Part shown: one piece after another, positions 6,450 to 13,476 of the stretch
Layout of the letters: the number at the start of each line of letters is the position of its first letter
Numbering within the stretch: the stretch's first letter is position 1
Assembly (NCBI GenBank): GCA_946479855.1
Contig: CAMLHL010000048.1
Span: 1 to 23,238 of the forward strand
Length of the DNA stretch: 23,238 bases
Direction: 5' to 3'
Source of the DNA: an uncultured Pseudomonadota bacterium
GTDB lineage: Bacteria; Pseudomonadota; Gammaproteobacteria; Burkholderiales; Rhodocyclaceae
Made by a program: the position numbers and the translations under genes
The notes under the pieces: model-generated
What the model was told of the DNA's origin: nothing
The model's input: the letters and a program-made list of their open reading frames with translations, nothing else
Databases searched by the model: none

Positions 6450-7856
6450 GCAGGCAGCGACCAACTGGCCGAGCGTGGCAATCGCCGCCTGTTGCTCCGC
6501 CGAGTCCGGATGGCCGAAATTGAGGCGCAGGGTATTGGCAAATTGGCGCTTGGCGGAAAAAATCGGCCCCGGGGCAATACTGATCCCGTGTGCCAGGGCC
6601 TGCTGGTGCAGCAACAAGGCATCGACCTGGCGCGGCAATTCCAGCCAGAGGAAATAGCCGCCCTGCGGCCGGGCCAGCCGGGTGCCCGCCGGAAAATGCT
6701 GTTCGACGGCAGCAGTCATCGCCGCTTCACGATTGGCCAGGGTGCGGCGCAAGTGCCGCAGGTGGTTCTCGTAGCCGCCATGCTTCAGATAATCAGCCAG
6801 TGCGATCTGCACCGGCACCGTGGTCGCCAGACTCGTCGATAGCTTCTGGCGCTGAATGGCCTGGGCGTAGCGACCGGCGGCCACCCAGCCGACCCGATAA
6901 CCGGGCGCCAGGCATTTCGCAAACGACGAGACGTGCATGACCAGCCCGGCCTGATCCTCGGCCTTGCTGCACAACGGTGCCTGGCGGCCGAAATAAAGCT
7001 CGGCATAGACATCGTCCTCGATCAGCGGCACGTCGTGGCGATGCAGCAGTTCGAGCAAGGCCTTGCGGTGCTCGTCCGGCACCAGGCTGCCCTGCGGGTT
7101 GGCGAAATTGAGCATAAACAGACAGGCCTTGACCGGGTGCTGCCGCAGGACATCTGCCAGCGCCGACAGGCTGACACCCTCGCGCGGATGCGTCGGAATT
7201 TCAATGACCTTGAGGCCCAGCCGTTCGCTGGCCTGCAAGCCGGCATAGAAAGTCGGCGACTCGATGGCAATCAGGTCGCCCGGCCGGGTCACCGCCTGCA
7301 GGCAGAGGTTCAATCCCTCCATCGCACCGGAAGTGACAATGATCTCCTGCGGCGCGACATTGGCGCCCTGGGCCAGGTAACGCAGGGCAATTTGCCGGCG
7401 CAGCTCCTCGTTGCCGGGTGGCAGGTCGGTGACAGTCGCCAGCGGATCCAGCTTGCGCGCCGCGTTGGCCAGAAAACGGCCGAGCTTGTCGAGTGGAAAC
7501 AGGTAAGGACTGGGAAAGCTGGAGCCGAGCGGCACGACCGATGGATCCTTGACGCTTTCGAGAATCTGGAAAATGAAATCGCTGACTTCCAGCTGCGTCG
7601 AATCGCCGAGCGGCCGGCGCATTTCCGGCTCGGACAGCCGCTGGCCGAGGCGGGCCCGCACGAAGTACCCCGATTTCGGCCGCGCTTCGATCAGGCCCCG
7701 GCTTTCCAGCAGGTAGTACGCCTGCGTCACCGTCACCGGACTGACATCGTGGATCCGACAGGCCTGGCGCACCGAAGGCAGGCGGTCGCCGGGGCGCCAT
7801 ACGCCGTCGGCAATCAGCTTTTCGGTCTGCTCGGCAAGATCCTGGTAACGACTCAT
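6444..7856 (-). CDS. YdcR-like MocR/GntR-family regulator with aminotransferase-like domain
   Basis: 470 residues. The N-terminal winged helix (about 1-66) is GntR-type, with G-D-R-L-P-S-V-R and a T-V-T-Q-A-Y-Y-L-L-E-S-R-G recognition region. The N-terminal half strongly resembles E. coli YdcR as I remember it. The remainder is a fold-type I aminotransferase domain with N-F-A-N-P-Q-G (about 250-256), a D-D-V-Y PLP-contacting motif (281-284) and the probable PLP lysine K314 in S-S-F-A-K. These regulators bind PLP and often control vitamin B6 or amine genes, but no such target is visible here. The gene reads away from the bacterioferritin genes, and the 144-base divergent spacer may contain its operator. 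The stop overlaps the end of norF. Confidence 0.9.
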   Translation of the reverse strand: MSRYQDLAEQTEKLIADGVWRPGDRLPSVRQACRIHDVSPVTVTQAYYLLESRGLIEARPKSGYFVRARLGQRLSEPEMRRPLGDSTQLEVSDFIFQILESVKDPSVVPLGSSFPSPYLFPLDKLGRFLANAARKLDPLATVTDLPPGNEELRRQIALRYLAQGANVAPQEIIVTSGAMEGLNLCLQAVTRPGDLIAIESPTFYAGLQASERLGLKVIEIPTHPREGVSLSALADVLRQHPVKACLFMLNFANPQGSLVPDEHRKALLELLHRHDVPLIEDDVYAELYFGRQAPLCSKAEDQAGLVMHVSSFAKCLAPGYRVGWVAAGRYAQAIQRQKLSTSLATTVPVQIALADYLKHGGYENHLRHLRRTLANREAAMTAAVEQHFPAGTRLARPQGGYFLWLELPRQVDALLLHQQALAHGISIAPGPIFSAKRQFANTLRLNFGHPDSAEQQAAIATLGQLVAACL

Positions 7857-7883
7857 GGGCGGATGTTATCAGCAGTGCGCCAA

Positions 7884-7947
7884 GGCTTGCCGTTCTTGAA
7901 CTGGTAAGCACAGGCTGGCTCGCCTAGAATGAATGCTCTGGCAAGCC
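7884..7947. repeat. Widely spaced inverted repeat in the ydcR-like/bfr divergent spacer
   Basis: GGCTTGCC at 7884-7891 and GGCAAGCC at 7940-7947 are perfect inverted copies about 48 bases apart. A TAGAAT hexamer at 7925-7930 between them could be the -10 box for the bacterioferritin genes, but no good -35 box at 16-18 bases was found. MocR regulators often use distant repeated half-sites, so autoregulation is a possibility. Chance is also possible for 8-mers in this sequence. Confidence 0.25.
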
Positions 7948-8000
7948 AACCGAGTTCGCCAGCCTGCCTCCCGATCCCCACACGACTTTCGGAGAACACC

Positions 8001-8486
8001 ATGAAGGGCGACAAGAAAATCATCGACATCCTGAATGACCTGCTAACCGGCGAGTTGACCGCCGTCGATCAATACCTGATCCACGGTGAAATGTATGCCG
8101 ACATGGGCCTCACCCAGTTGGCCGAGAAATCGATTCACGAATCCGATCACGAGCGCCAGCATGCCCGTGCCCTGATCCAGCGCATCCTCTTCCTCGAAGG
8201 CAAACCCGATCTCAGCAAGCGCGAGGCCCTGAAGATCGGCAAGACCGTGCCGGACATGCTCAAGGCCGACCTCTCCGTCGAATACAAGGTGGACGGGGAA
8301 CTGAAGAAAGCCATGGCCGCCTGCGAGAAGGCACAGGATTACGTGACCCGCGACATGCTCGGCGTGCAGCTGGAAGACACTGAAATGGACCACGCCTACT
8401 TCCTGGAAAAGCAGTTGAAGCTGATCGAACTGGTCGGCCTGCCCAACTACCTGCAGAGCCAGATGGGCTCGGGCACCCCGACCTGA
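8001..8486 (+). CDS. bfr: Bacterioferritin, ferroxidase-type subunit lacking the haem methionine
   Basis: 161 residues beginning M-K-G-D-K-K, the standard bacterioferritin start. In E. coli Bfr numbering the ferroxidase ligands are all present: E18, E51, H54, E94 and the E-x-x-H pair (E128 and H131 here, a one-residue shift). Position 52, the haem-ligating Met in Bfr, is Arg. The subunit should therefore oxidise and store iron but not anchor haem at the dimer interface by itself. The ATG at 8001 has GGAGAA just upstream (7991-7996); an in-frame ATG at 7929 would add an unrelated extension and is rejected. The partner subunit starts 9 bases after the stop. Known for Neisseria and Magnetospirillum: such pairs co-assemble into mixed 24-mers. 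Confidence 0.95.
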   Translation: MKGDKKIIDILNDLLTGELTAVDQYLIHGEMYADMGLTQLAEKSIHESDHERQHARALIQRILFLEGKPDLSKREALKIGKTVPDMLKADLSVEYKVDGELKKAMAACEKAQDYVTRDMLGVQLEDTEMDHAYFLEKQLKLIELVGLPNYLQSQMGSGTPT

Positions 8487-8495
8487 GGAACGACC

Positions 8496-8978
8496 ATGAA
8501 AGGCGACAAGAAAGTCATCGAAGCCCTGAACAAGGTGCTGAAAAACGAGCTGACCTCGATCAACCAGTATTTCCTGCATGCCCGGATGTTCCGCAACTGG
8601 GGCCTGGAAAAGCTCAACGACTACCAGTACAAGCAGTCGATCCGCGTCATGAAGGAAGCCGACGAAATCATCGAGCGCGTCCTCTTCCTCGAAGGCCTGC
8701 CCAACCTGCAAAACCTCGGCAAGCTGCTGATCGGCGAGAACGTCGTCGAGTGCCTGCAGGGTGATCTTAAATACGAGCGTGAAATCCAGCGCCCGCTGCT
8801 GGTCGAATCCATCGCCCTGTGCGAGGAGCTGCAGGACTACGTCAGCCGCGAGCTGCTCGAGGAACTGCTTGAACACTGCGAAGAAGCCATCGACTGGCTG
8901 GAAACCCAGCAGACGCTGATCAGCGATGTCACCCTGCCGAATTACCTGCAGGCGCATATGGAACCGGGCAGCGACTGA
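8496..8978 (+). CDS. bfr: Bacterioferritin, haem-binding-type subunit with degenerate ferroxidase centre
   Basis: 160 residues, also starting M-K-G-D-K-K and clearly paralogous to the upstream gene. It keeps the haem Met52 (I-R-V-M-K) together with E18 and E94, but the ferroxidase site is broken: position 51 is Val, position 54 is Glu instead of His, and the expected E-x-x-H motif reads E-E-A-I with no His. By family knowledge this subunit would contribute haem sites, and so electron transfer for iron release, while the neighbour supplies ferroxidase activity. Its Shine-Dalgarno sequence is GAGGAA at 8486-8491, overlapping the upstream stop region. A rho-independent terminator follows about 25 bases after the stop. 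The Bfd gene for iron mobilisation lies about 6 kb downstream rather than adjacent. Confidence 0.95.
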   Translation: MKGDKKVIEALNKVLKNELTSINQYFLHARMFRNWGLEKLNDYQYKQSIRVMKEADEIIERVLFLEGLPNLQNLGKLLIGENVVECLQGDLKYEREIQRPLLVESIALCEELQDYVSRELLEELLEHCEEAIDWLETQQTLISDVTLPNYLQAHMEPGSD

Positions 8979-9002
8979 AGATCGCCCCCGCTCCCGACTA
9001 AG

Positions 9003-9027
9003 CCGCAGCGAGCCTGCGGTTTTTTTT
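9003..9027 (+). terminator. Rho-independent terminator of the bacterioferritin operon
   Basis: CCGCAG (9003-9008) pairs with CTGCGG (9014-9019) around a 5-base loop and is followed directly by eight T (9020-9027). It lies 25 bases after the second bacterioferritin stop. This is the clearest terminator in the window. Confidence 0.9.
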
Positions 9028-9114
9028 GGCCTTCGCCGACGCACCCGCCAAATACACGAAGCGGCGCCTCGAATCGCCCTGCATGCCGGGGCTATTTATT
9101 GCTGGCAGCGATAT

Positions 9115-9142
9115 TTGACGAATCTCCTTCACCGACTACGCT
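9115..9142 (+). promoter_or_regulatory. Weak candidate promoter for the small secreted protein gene
   Basis: TTGACG at 9115-9120 and TACGCT at 9137-9142 are 16 bases apart and lie about 35-60 bases upstream of the ATG at 9176. The -35 is good and the -10 is poor (3 of 6). Nothing else in the 198-base spacer after the bacterioferritin genes looks like a promoter. Confidence 0.3.
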
Positions 9143-9175
9143 TAGTTTGTATGTTCGGAACGAAAGGTGATTGCC

Positions 9176-9586
9176 ATGAAGAAGTTCTTTTCTCTCATCT
9201 TTATCTGTCTCTCCTGCCTGATCTCGAGTCAGGCGCTCGCTCAAAGCCCGGCGTCGACGCTGCTGGAAAAGCATGAGGGGAATGTTGCCTATGTCAGCGG
9301 CGGCATCGGCGAAGACGAGCGCGACGAAATTCGATTACGCGAGCGCGATTTCAATCTCAAGCTTCTTTTCTCGGAGCGTGACGGTTCGTATCTGGGGGAT
9401 GTCGATGTTCTCCTGCAGAACGCCAAGGGCGAGTCGATCCTCGATCTTCACTCGGTGGGGCCGTTCCTGCTGGCGAAGTTGCCGAGCGGCAGCTACAGAA
9501 TCAAGGTTTCGGCGAACGGGCAGATGCAACAAGGCAAGCTGTCCATCCCGGCCAAGGGAAGGCATGAGGGCGTATTCCGCTGGTAG
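9176..9586 (+). CDS. Small secreted protein with a carboxypeptidase-regulatory-like beta domain
   Basis: 136 residues. The ATG at 9176 has AAAGGTGA upstream and gives a clean signal peptide (M-K-K-F-F, a hydrophobic core, A-L-A before Q-S-P); a GTG at 9167 in the same frame is less likely. The mature part of about 110 residues is beta-rich. Its C-terminal half (Y-L-G-D-V-D-V-L-L-Q-N, then L-P-S-G-S-Y-R-I-K-V-S-A-N-G) looks like the carboxypeptidase regulatory/CarboxypepD_reg or TonB-plug-preceding Ig-like fold. Location is probably periplasm. It stands alone between two converging transcription units. The function is not recognised. Confidence 0.7.
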   Translation: MKKFFSLIFICLSCLISSQALAQSPASTLLEKHEGNVAYVSGGIGEDERDEIRLRERDFNLKLLFSERDGSYLGDVDVLLQNAKGESILDLHSVGPFLLAKLPSGSYRIKVSANGQMQQGKLSIPAKGRHEGVFRW

Positions 9587-9647
9587 CCGAAAATCCGTCG
9601 CACCGGCAGAAACAAGCGGCGCCTCGCGACGTTCAGGACAAGCGTCG

Positions 9648-9681
9648 AAAAACGGCCAGGAAAATGCCTGCAGTCCTGGCC
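9648..9681 (-). terminator. Terminator of the serine hydrolase gene (minus strand)
   Basis: GGCCAGGA (9654-9661) and TCCTGGCC (9674-9681) form a perfect 8-bp stem with a 12-base loop. Read on the minus strand the stem is followed by GTTTTTCG, giving five T. It lies 11 bases past the hydrolase stop codon. On the plus strand no T-run follows, so it probably works one way only. Confidence 0.75.
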
Positions 9682-9691
9682 GCCAAAGCGG

Positions 9692-10882
9692 CTAGCGATT
9701 GTTGTAAACCGCACTTTCGAATTCCACAAAGCTCGGATAGGCCACCGCATCCTGGAAGGGCAGTATCTGGCTGGCCCAGTAGGCGCCGATGCCTGTCTGT
9801 CGGTCGATCCAGAAGAAACAGTTGGCCAGTCCGGTCCACATCATCGACCCTGCCGGACGGCCGCTGGGTGTTGTTTCGCGGTTGATCAGAAAGCTGTACG
9901 ACCAGCCCTTGTCCTGGCCAGCGAAGAATTCCCCGCTATTGCTCAGGGAAGGGATCGACGTGGTCCACCCGGTGCTCGAGAGCCCGAGTTCAGCCAGGCC
10001 GTCCTTGCCCATCAGGGCAACGGTTTCCGGCTTCAGCACACGCCCGCCCGGCCCCATGCCATCGTTCAGGATCATGCGGATGAACTTCATGTACTCGCCA
10101 ACCGTGGCATACAGGCCGTGCCCGCCACAATCCATCGCCGGCGGCTGCGGCAGGACGAGCTCCGGCAGCGGGGTGAGTTGCCCGTGTTCGCCGCGGTCGT
10201 GAATGGTGACCCGGCGATTCTGCATGGACGGGGTCATCGTGAACCCGATATCGACCATATGCAGTGGCGCAAATAGCCGCTCGCGCATGACTTCGCCAAG
10301 GCGCTTGCCGCGAATCTCTTCCACGATCCGACCGAGCCAGTCGATATTGACGCCATAACTCCAACGCTCACCGGGGTCGTGCAGCAGCACCGAGCGCATG
10401 GCATCGAAGGTGCAGGACACGATGGTCGGTACGCCTTTCGCTGTCCGGTATTGCAGATCGGCGGCACTGAAGAATTCGTAACTGAGACCGCTGGTATGCA
10501 GGAACAGGTCGTTGACCGTGATTTTCCGCAGCGGCGCCCGGGTCTGCGGCTGGCCGGCAGCATCGAATCCGGTCAGCACCTGCAGTTCGCCGATCGCGGG
10601 CAGGTAGCGGTCGACCGGATCGTCCAGCGACAACAGTCCCTCTTCAATCAACTGCAGCGCGCAAGTCACGGTCATCGCCTTGGTCGTGGAGAAAATGGCG
10701 AATACCGCATCGAGGCTCATGGGCAGGCTCGGATTGCCCAGTTCGCGGGTTCCGGCGGCCCCTTCATAAAGATTGCCATGGCGGTCGGTCACCATGGCCA
10801 CCACACCGGGAATGCCGCCATGGCGGTGGACGGACTGATGCAGCAAGGCGTCGAGCGCCCTCTGGCGTTGAAGTTGATTCAT
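9692..10882 (-). CDS. Serine hydrolase, class C beta-lactamase-like / family VIII esterase
   Basis: 396 residues from the ATG at 10882, which is preceded by AGGAGA. The longer open frame upstream lacks a comparable ribosome site. The catalytic S-x-x-K motif is S65-T-T-K68. A second motif, W-S-Y-G-V-N-I-D-W-L-G around Y176, matches the conserved Tyr region of EstB-type family VIII carboxylesterases. No signal peptide is visible, so it is probably cytoplasmic, which favours an esterase over a true beta-lactamase. It is divergent from the outer-membrane protein gene across a 372-base spacer, with an AraC regulator just beyond. By inference this could be a small catabolic module for an ester substrate. 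Exact substrate unknown. Confidence 0.85.
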   Translation of the reverse strand: MNQLQRQRALDALLHQSVHRHGGIPGVVAMVTDRHGNLYEGAAGTRELGNPSLPMSLDAVFAIFSTTKAMTVTCALQLIEEGLLSLDDPVDRYLPAIGELQVLTGFDAAGQPQTRAPLRKITVNDLFLHTSGLSYEFFSAADLQYRTAKGVPTIVSCTFDAMRSVLLHDPGERWSYGVNIDWLGRIVEEIRGKRLGEVMRERLFAPLHMVDIGFTMTPSMQNRRVTIHDRGEHGQLTPLPELVLPQPPAMDCGGHGLYATVGEYMKFIRMILNDGMGPGGRVLKPETVALMGKDGLAELGLSSTGWTTSIPSLSNSGEFFAGQDKGWSYSFLINRETTPSGRPAGSMMWTGLANCFFWIDRQTGIGAYWASQILPFQDAVAYPSFVEFESAVYNNR

Positions 10883-11254
10883 TGAATGTCTCCTGAAACA
10901 AGCGGATTTTCGAAGGATCCCGGTCGCGCCGCTTTTCTCCGGCCGGGAAAAGCAGTCTAGGCGGCGCCTCGACAGCGACATGTCGGGATATGGCAAGGCG
11001 CTGTCGAATTCCGGCAACAACCTGGAAGGCCCGAATCAGGGCGGCCAATCCCCGTGCCGGCGCACATCGGCAACTTCATGCCGGTTTCCGACAGGCCTCT
11101 GCCAGATCGCGACAGCTTCGACCAAATTCCTTACGCAAACTGCGCCGCACGTCCGCTGGCGACACCCCGTCGGCGCGACCTCCGGCGGCGTCGCCCATCC
11201 CGCGACGACACGGCTTTTCCAACAACGAGCGTATTCACGCCAAGGAGACAAACC
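10883..11254. promoter_or_regulatory. Divergent promoter region with inverted repeat, hydrolase / outer-membrane protein
   Basis: This 372-base spacer has no supported gene. It contains a perfect 8-bp inverted repeat, CGACAGCG at 10970-10977 and CGCTGTCG at 10999-11006. The left arm's last base starts the 8-bp palindrome GACATGTC (10977-10984). The arms are 29 bases apart, start to start. The arrangement suits a regulator site, perhaps for the AraC protein encoded beyond the outer-membrane gene. No convincing -35/-10 pair was found for either direction. A strong Shine-Dalgarno AAGGAGA (11242-11248) serves the gene at 11255. Confidence 0.4.
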
Positions 11255-12145
11255 ATGCACCAGAAGACCATCCGGACCATGCAACTGACTGCCCTGCTCA
11301 GCGCCGGTGCTTTTCTTGCCGGCAGCGCCCATGCCGTCACCATCGATGCCGGCGACTACACCCGTCTGCCCGACGGCACGAATCTCGCCGTGCTGTATTA
11401 CCAGCACTTCGAGGGCAAGGAACTGTACAGTCAGGGCAACAAGATTTCCGACAACGCCCGGCTGACTGCCGACGTCGGCATCCTGCGCGGGGTGCGCTTC
11501 GTCGATCTTGGCGATTTCACCGTGGTCCCCCAATTCCTGCTGCCTTTCGGCCAACTGCACACGGGCGGCGACCTGTCCGGACTTTCCTCGACCAATGGCA
11601 TTGGCGATCTGATCTTTGCCCCGACCATTCACCTGATCAAGGATCCCGAGCGAAAGCGGGCATTTGCCATCACGCCGTGGCTCTACATGCCGACCGGCCA
11701 ATACGACCGCAATAACGCACTCAACGCCTTCGGTGAGAATCGCTGGAAACTGGACCTGCAGGTCGGGTACATCACGCCGCTGGCCGACAAATGGACGCTC
11801 GATCTGATCGGCGACGTCGTCTGGTATGGCCAAAACAATGATTTCGGCAGCACCGGCGCGACGATGAAGCAAAGCCTCTCCTACCAGCTGCAGACCCACC
11901 TGCGTTATCACATCACCCCGGCCACCTACGTCGCCGGCATGCTCTCCTACGACTGGGGCGGCGAAACCTCGGTCAACGGCACCCGCCAGAGCGATCGCCA
12001 GGAGCGAAGCAAGGCCCTGCTGAGCATCGGCCACTTCGTCACCCCCAGCATCCAGATTCTCGGCTCCTACGGACAGGACCTTGCCGTACGCACCGGGGTC
12101 AAGGAAGACAGCCGCTTCAACCTGCGCCTCGTCAAGGTGTTCTAA
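11255..12145 (+). CDS. Outer-membrane 'transporter' of the MetA-pathway phenol degradation family
   Basis: 296 residues. A signal peptide of about 27 residues ends A-H-A before V-T-I-D. The rest is a run of amphipathic beta strands ending in an aromatic residue (L-R-L-V-K-V-F), typical of outer-membrane barrels. The N-terminal G-D-Y-T-R-L-P-D-G-T-N-L-A-V-L-Y-Y-Q-H-F start and the later S-S-T-N-G-I-G-D-L and W-L-Y-M-P-T-G-Q-Y patterns match the 'phenol_MetA_deg' family (PF13557). Members are often encoded with aromatic or hydrophobic-compound catabolism genes and are proposed to be uptake channels. Neighbours are the hydrolase (divergent) and an AraC regulator 122 bases downstream. Start chosen at 11255 because of AAGGAGA 6 bases upstream; longer upstream starts have no signal peptide. 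Confidence 0.85.
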   Translation: MHQKTIRTMQLTALLSAGAFLAGSAHAVTIDAGDYTRLPDGTNLAVLYYQHFEGKELYSQGNKISDNARLTADVGILRGVRFVDLGDFTVVPQFLLPFGQLHTGGDLSGLSSTNGIGDLIFAPTIHLIKDPERKRAFAITPWLYMPTGQYDRNNALNAFGENRWKLDLQVGYITPLADKWTLDLIGDVVWYGQNNDFGSTGATMKQSLSYQLQTHLRYHITPATYVAGMLSYDWGGETSVNGTRQSDRQERSKALLSIGHFVTPSIQILGSYGQDLAVRTGVKEDSRFNLRLVKVF

Positions 12146-12186
12146 GACGCACGGCTGCCGGCTTGCCTCGCCGGCAGCCTCGTCTT
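12144..12186. terminator. Long hairpin after the outer-membrane protein gene, terminator-like without T-run
   Basis: GGCTGCCGGC (12153-12162) and GCCGGCAGCC (12170-12179) make a perfect 10-bp GC-rich stem with a 7-base loop. An outer AAGACG/CGTCTT pair (12144-12149 and 12181-12186) extends it with a small internal loop. It begins inside the TAA stop codon. The base after the stem is not a T-run, so it may end mRNA by another route, stabilise the 3' end, or attenuate read-through to the AraC gene. Confidence 0.6.
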
Positions 12187-12267
12187 GGCGACAACGGTTC
12201 TTCAGCGAGCCAGCGATATGCGATCATCGGTCGCAGCTTCTCCATGGACAATTTCAAGGGGAAAAAA

Positions 12268-13293
12268 ATGGACTTCTTGCAGAATGCTTTACTCCTCGAC
12301 GCCCAGGGTCACCCCATCGCAGACTACGAACTGGTCCGATCGAGGCATTTCGATGAAATTCGTGCCTGGTCCGACCAGGTGTATATGCCTTACCAGGCCA
12401 CTCCCAGCGGCTCCCTCCGGGAGCCGGACTCTCTGTTGCATGCCGTTTCCATCGGCAGCATGATCCTGAGCCGCTTTTCCTATGGCATTCCCATTCATTT
12501 GTGCGATTTTTCGATGGGTCCCGGCATGGGCATGGCGCTGACCACCGTGCGCGGCAGCGCCCGGCACTGGATCGACACCGGGATTTTTGCCGAAACCCCG
12601 GTCGGCCATACCTTTCTCGTCGACACCAGCCGTACCGATTACTGGGCGGACTTCGACCCGGCCCACCTGCAGATCAATATCACTTTCCCCCACCAGTATC
12701 TCGAAGAGCTCTTCCTGCGCTGGTACGGCGTGCCGGCCGAAGCTGATATCTGGCGTCGCAAGCTGGCCTTCGGCGGCCCTCACTCGGCATGGCTGGCGTT
12801 GCTCAACTATGTCTGCCGCTGCGTCGCCGAAACGCCTGAACTCGTCACCCGCGGCCCGCTCGGTAACCATCTGGAAGAAATGCTTGGCATGCACATGCTC
12901 TCGGAGTGGTTGCGGCAGAGCGGCAGCCGGGGCAGCAATTCAAAATTGAGGGGAGGCGTCATCCCCCGCTGCGTCAAGGTCGCCGAGGAATACATGAATA
13001 CCCACGCCCGCGAATGCCCTACGCTCTCCAGGATTGCGCTGGCCGCCGGGGTCAGTGTTCGCACCCTGAGCAATTCCTTCAAACAGTTCCGCGGCTACAC
13101 GCCGATGGCTTTTCTCCGCGAACAACGCCTGCTCGGAGTCCGCAAGGCGCTGCTCTCGGCCCACCCCGGCAGCACGGTGCTCACCATTGCCAACCTGTGG
13201 GGCTACTCCAGCCTCGGCGTCTTCGCCGCCGCTTATTTCAAGCGTTTCGGCGAATACCCGTCGATCACCCTAAACCGCTTGAGAATCCATTAG
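12268..13293 (+). CDS. AraC-family transcriptional regulator
   Basis: 341 residues from the ATG at 12268, chosen because AAGGGGA lies 6 bases upstream; the in-frame ATG at 12244 is an alternative. The N-terminal about 200 residues resemble the AraC-binding-like cupin domain (PF14525 type) of XylS/FeaR-like regulators. The C-terminal about 100 residues carry two helix-turn-helices: L-S-R-I-A-L-A-A-G-V-S-V-R-T-L-S-N-S-F-K, then I-A-N-L-W-G-Y-S-S-L-G-V-F-A-A-A-Y-F-K-R-F-G-E-Y-P. The final G-x-Y-P-S signature is typical. It is likely the activator of the adjacent outer-membrane protein and hydrolase genes; the inducer is unknown. Confidence 0.92.
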   Translation: MDFLQNALLLDAQGHPIADYELVRSRHFDEIRAWSDQVYMPYQATPSGSLREPDSLLHAVSIGSMILSRFSYGIPIHLCDFSMGPGMGMALTTVRGSARHWIDTGIFAETPVGHTFLVDTSRTDYWADFDPAHLQINITFPHQYLEELFLRWYGVPAEADIWRRKLAFGGPHSAWLALLNYVCRCVAETPELVTRGPLGNHLEEMLGMHMLSEWLRQSGSRGSNSKLRGGVIPRCVKVAEEYMNTHARECPTLSRIALAAGVSVRTLSNSFKQFRGYTPMAFLREQRLLGVRKALLSAHPGSTVLTIANLWGYSSLGVFAAAYFKRFGEYPSITLNRLRIH

Positions 13294-13427
13294 ATCGCCT
13301 GGTGTTCACGGCCGCTGGCTGCCCCCTGGCCGCTATTCTGGCGCCGACGCGCCTGAGCCTCTTCCGCCGGATCGGCAGCCAGGTTGCAGACCGCATGGCC
13401 GCCATCAAGATCAAACCGCCAATGCCC

Positions 13428-13456
13428 GCGGCGCCGAACTCGGCGCCGCTTTCTCC
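13428..13456 (+). terminator. Possible terminator between the AraC gene and the convergent ppx-like gene
   Basis: GCGGCGCCGA (13428-13437) and TCGGCGCCGC (13440-13449) are perfect inverted copies; allowing for the loop, the stem is 9 bp with a 4-base loop. TTTCTCC follows on the plus strand, a short and imperfect T-run. It lies 135 bases after the AraC stop and 28 bases past the minus-strand ppx-like stop, so it could separate the two convergent genes. On the minus strand no T-run follows. Confidence 0.45.
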
Positions 13457-13476
13457 GTCGCCCTTGGCCGTACCGC

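Noticed and set aside
7929..8000. Earlier in-frame start for the first bacterioferritin
   Set aside because: The family begins M-K-G-D and the ribosome site GGAGAA lies just before 8001; the extra residues resemble no bacterioferritin.
8043..9044. 333-codon minus-strand open frame
   Set aside because: Antisense to both bacterioferritin genes and runs across the terminator; an artefact of codon bias.
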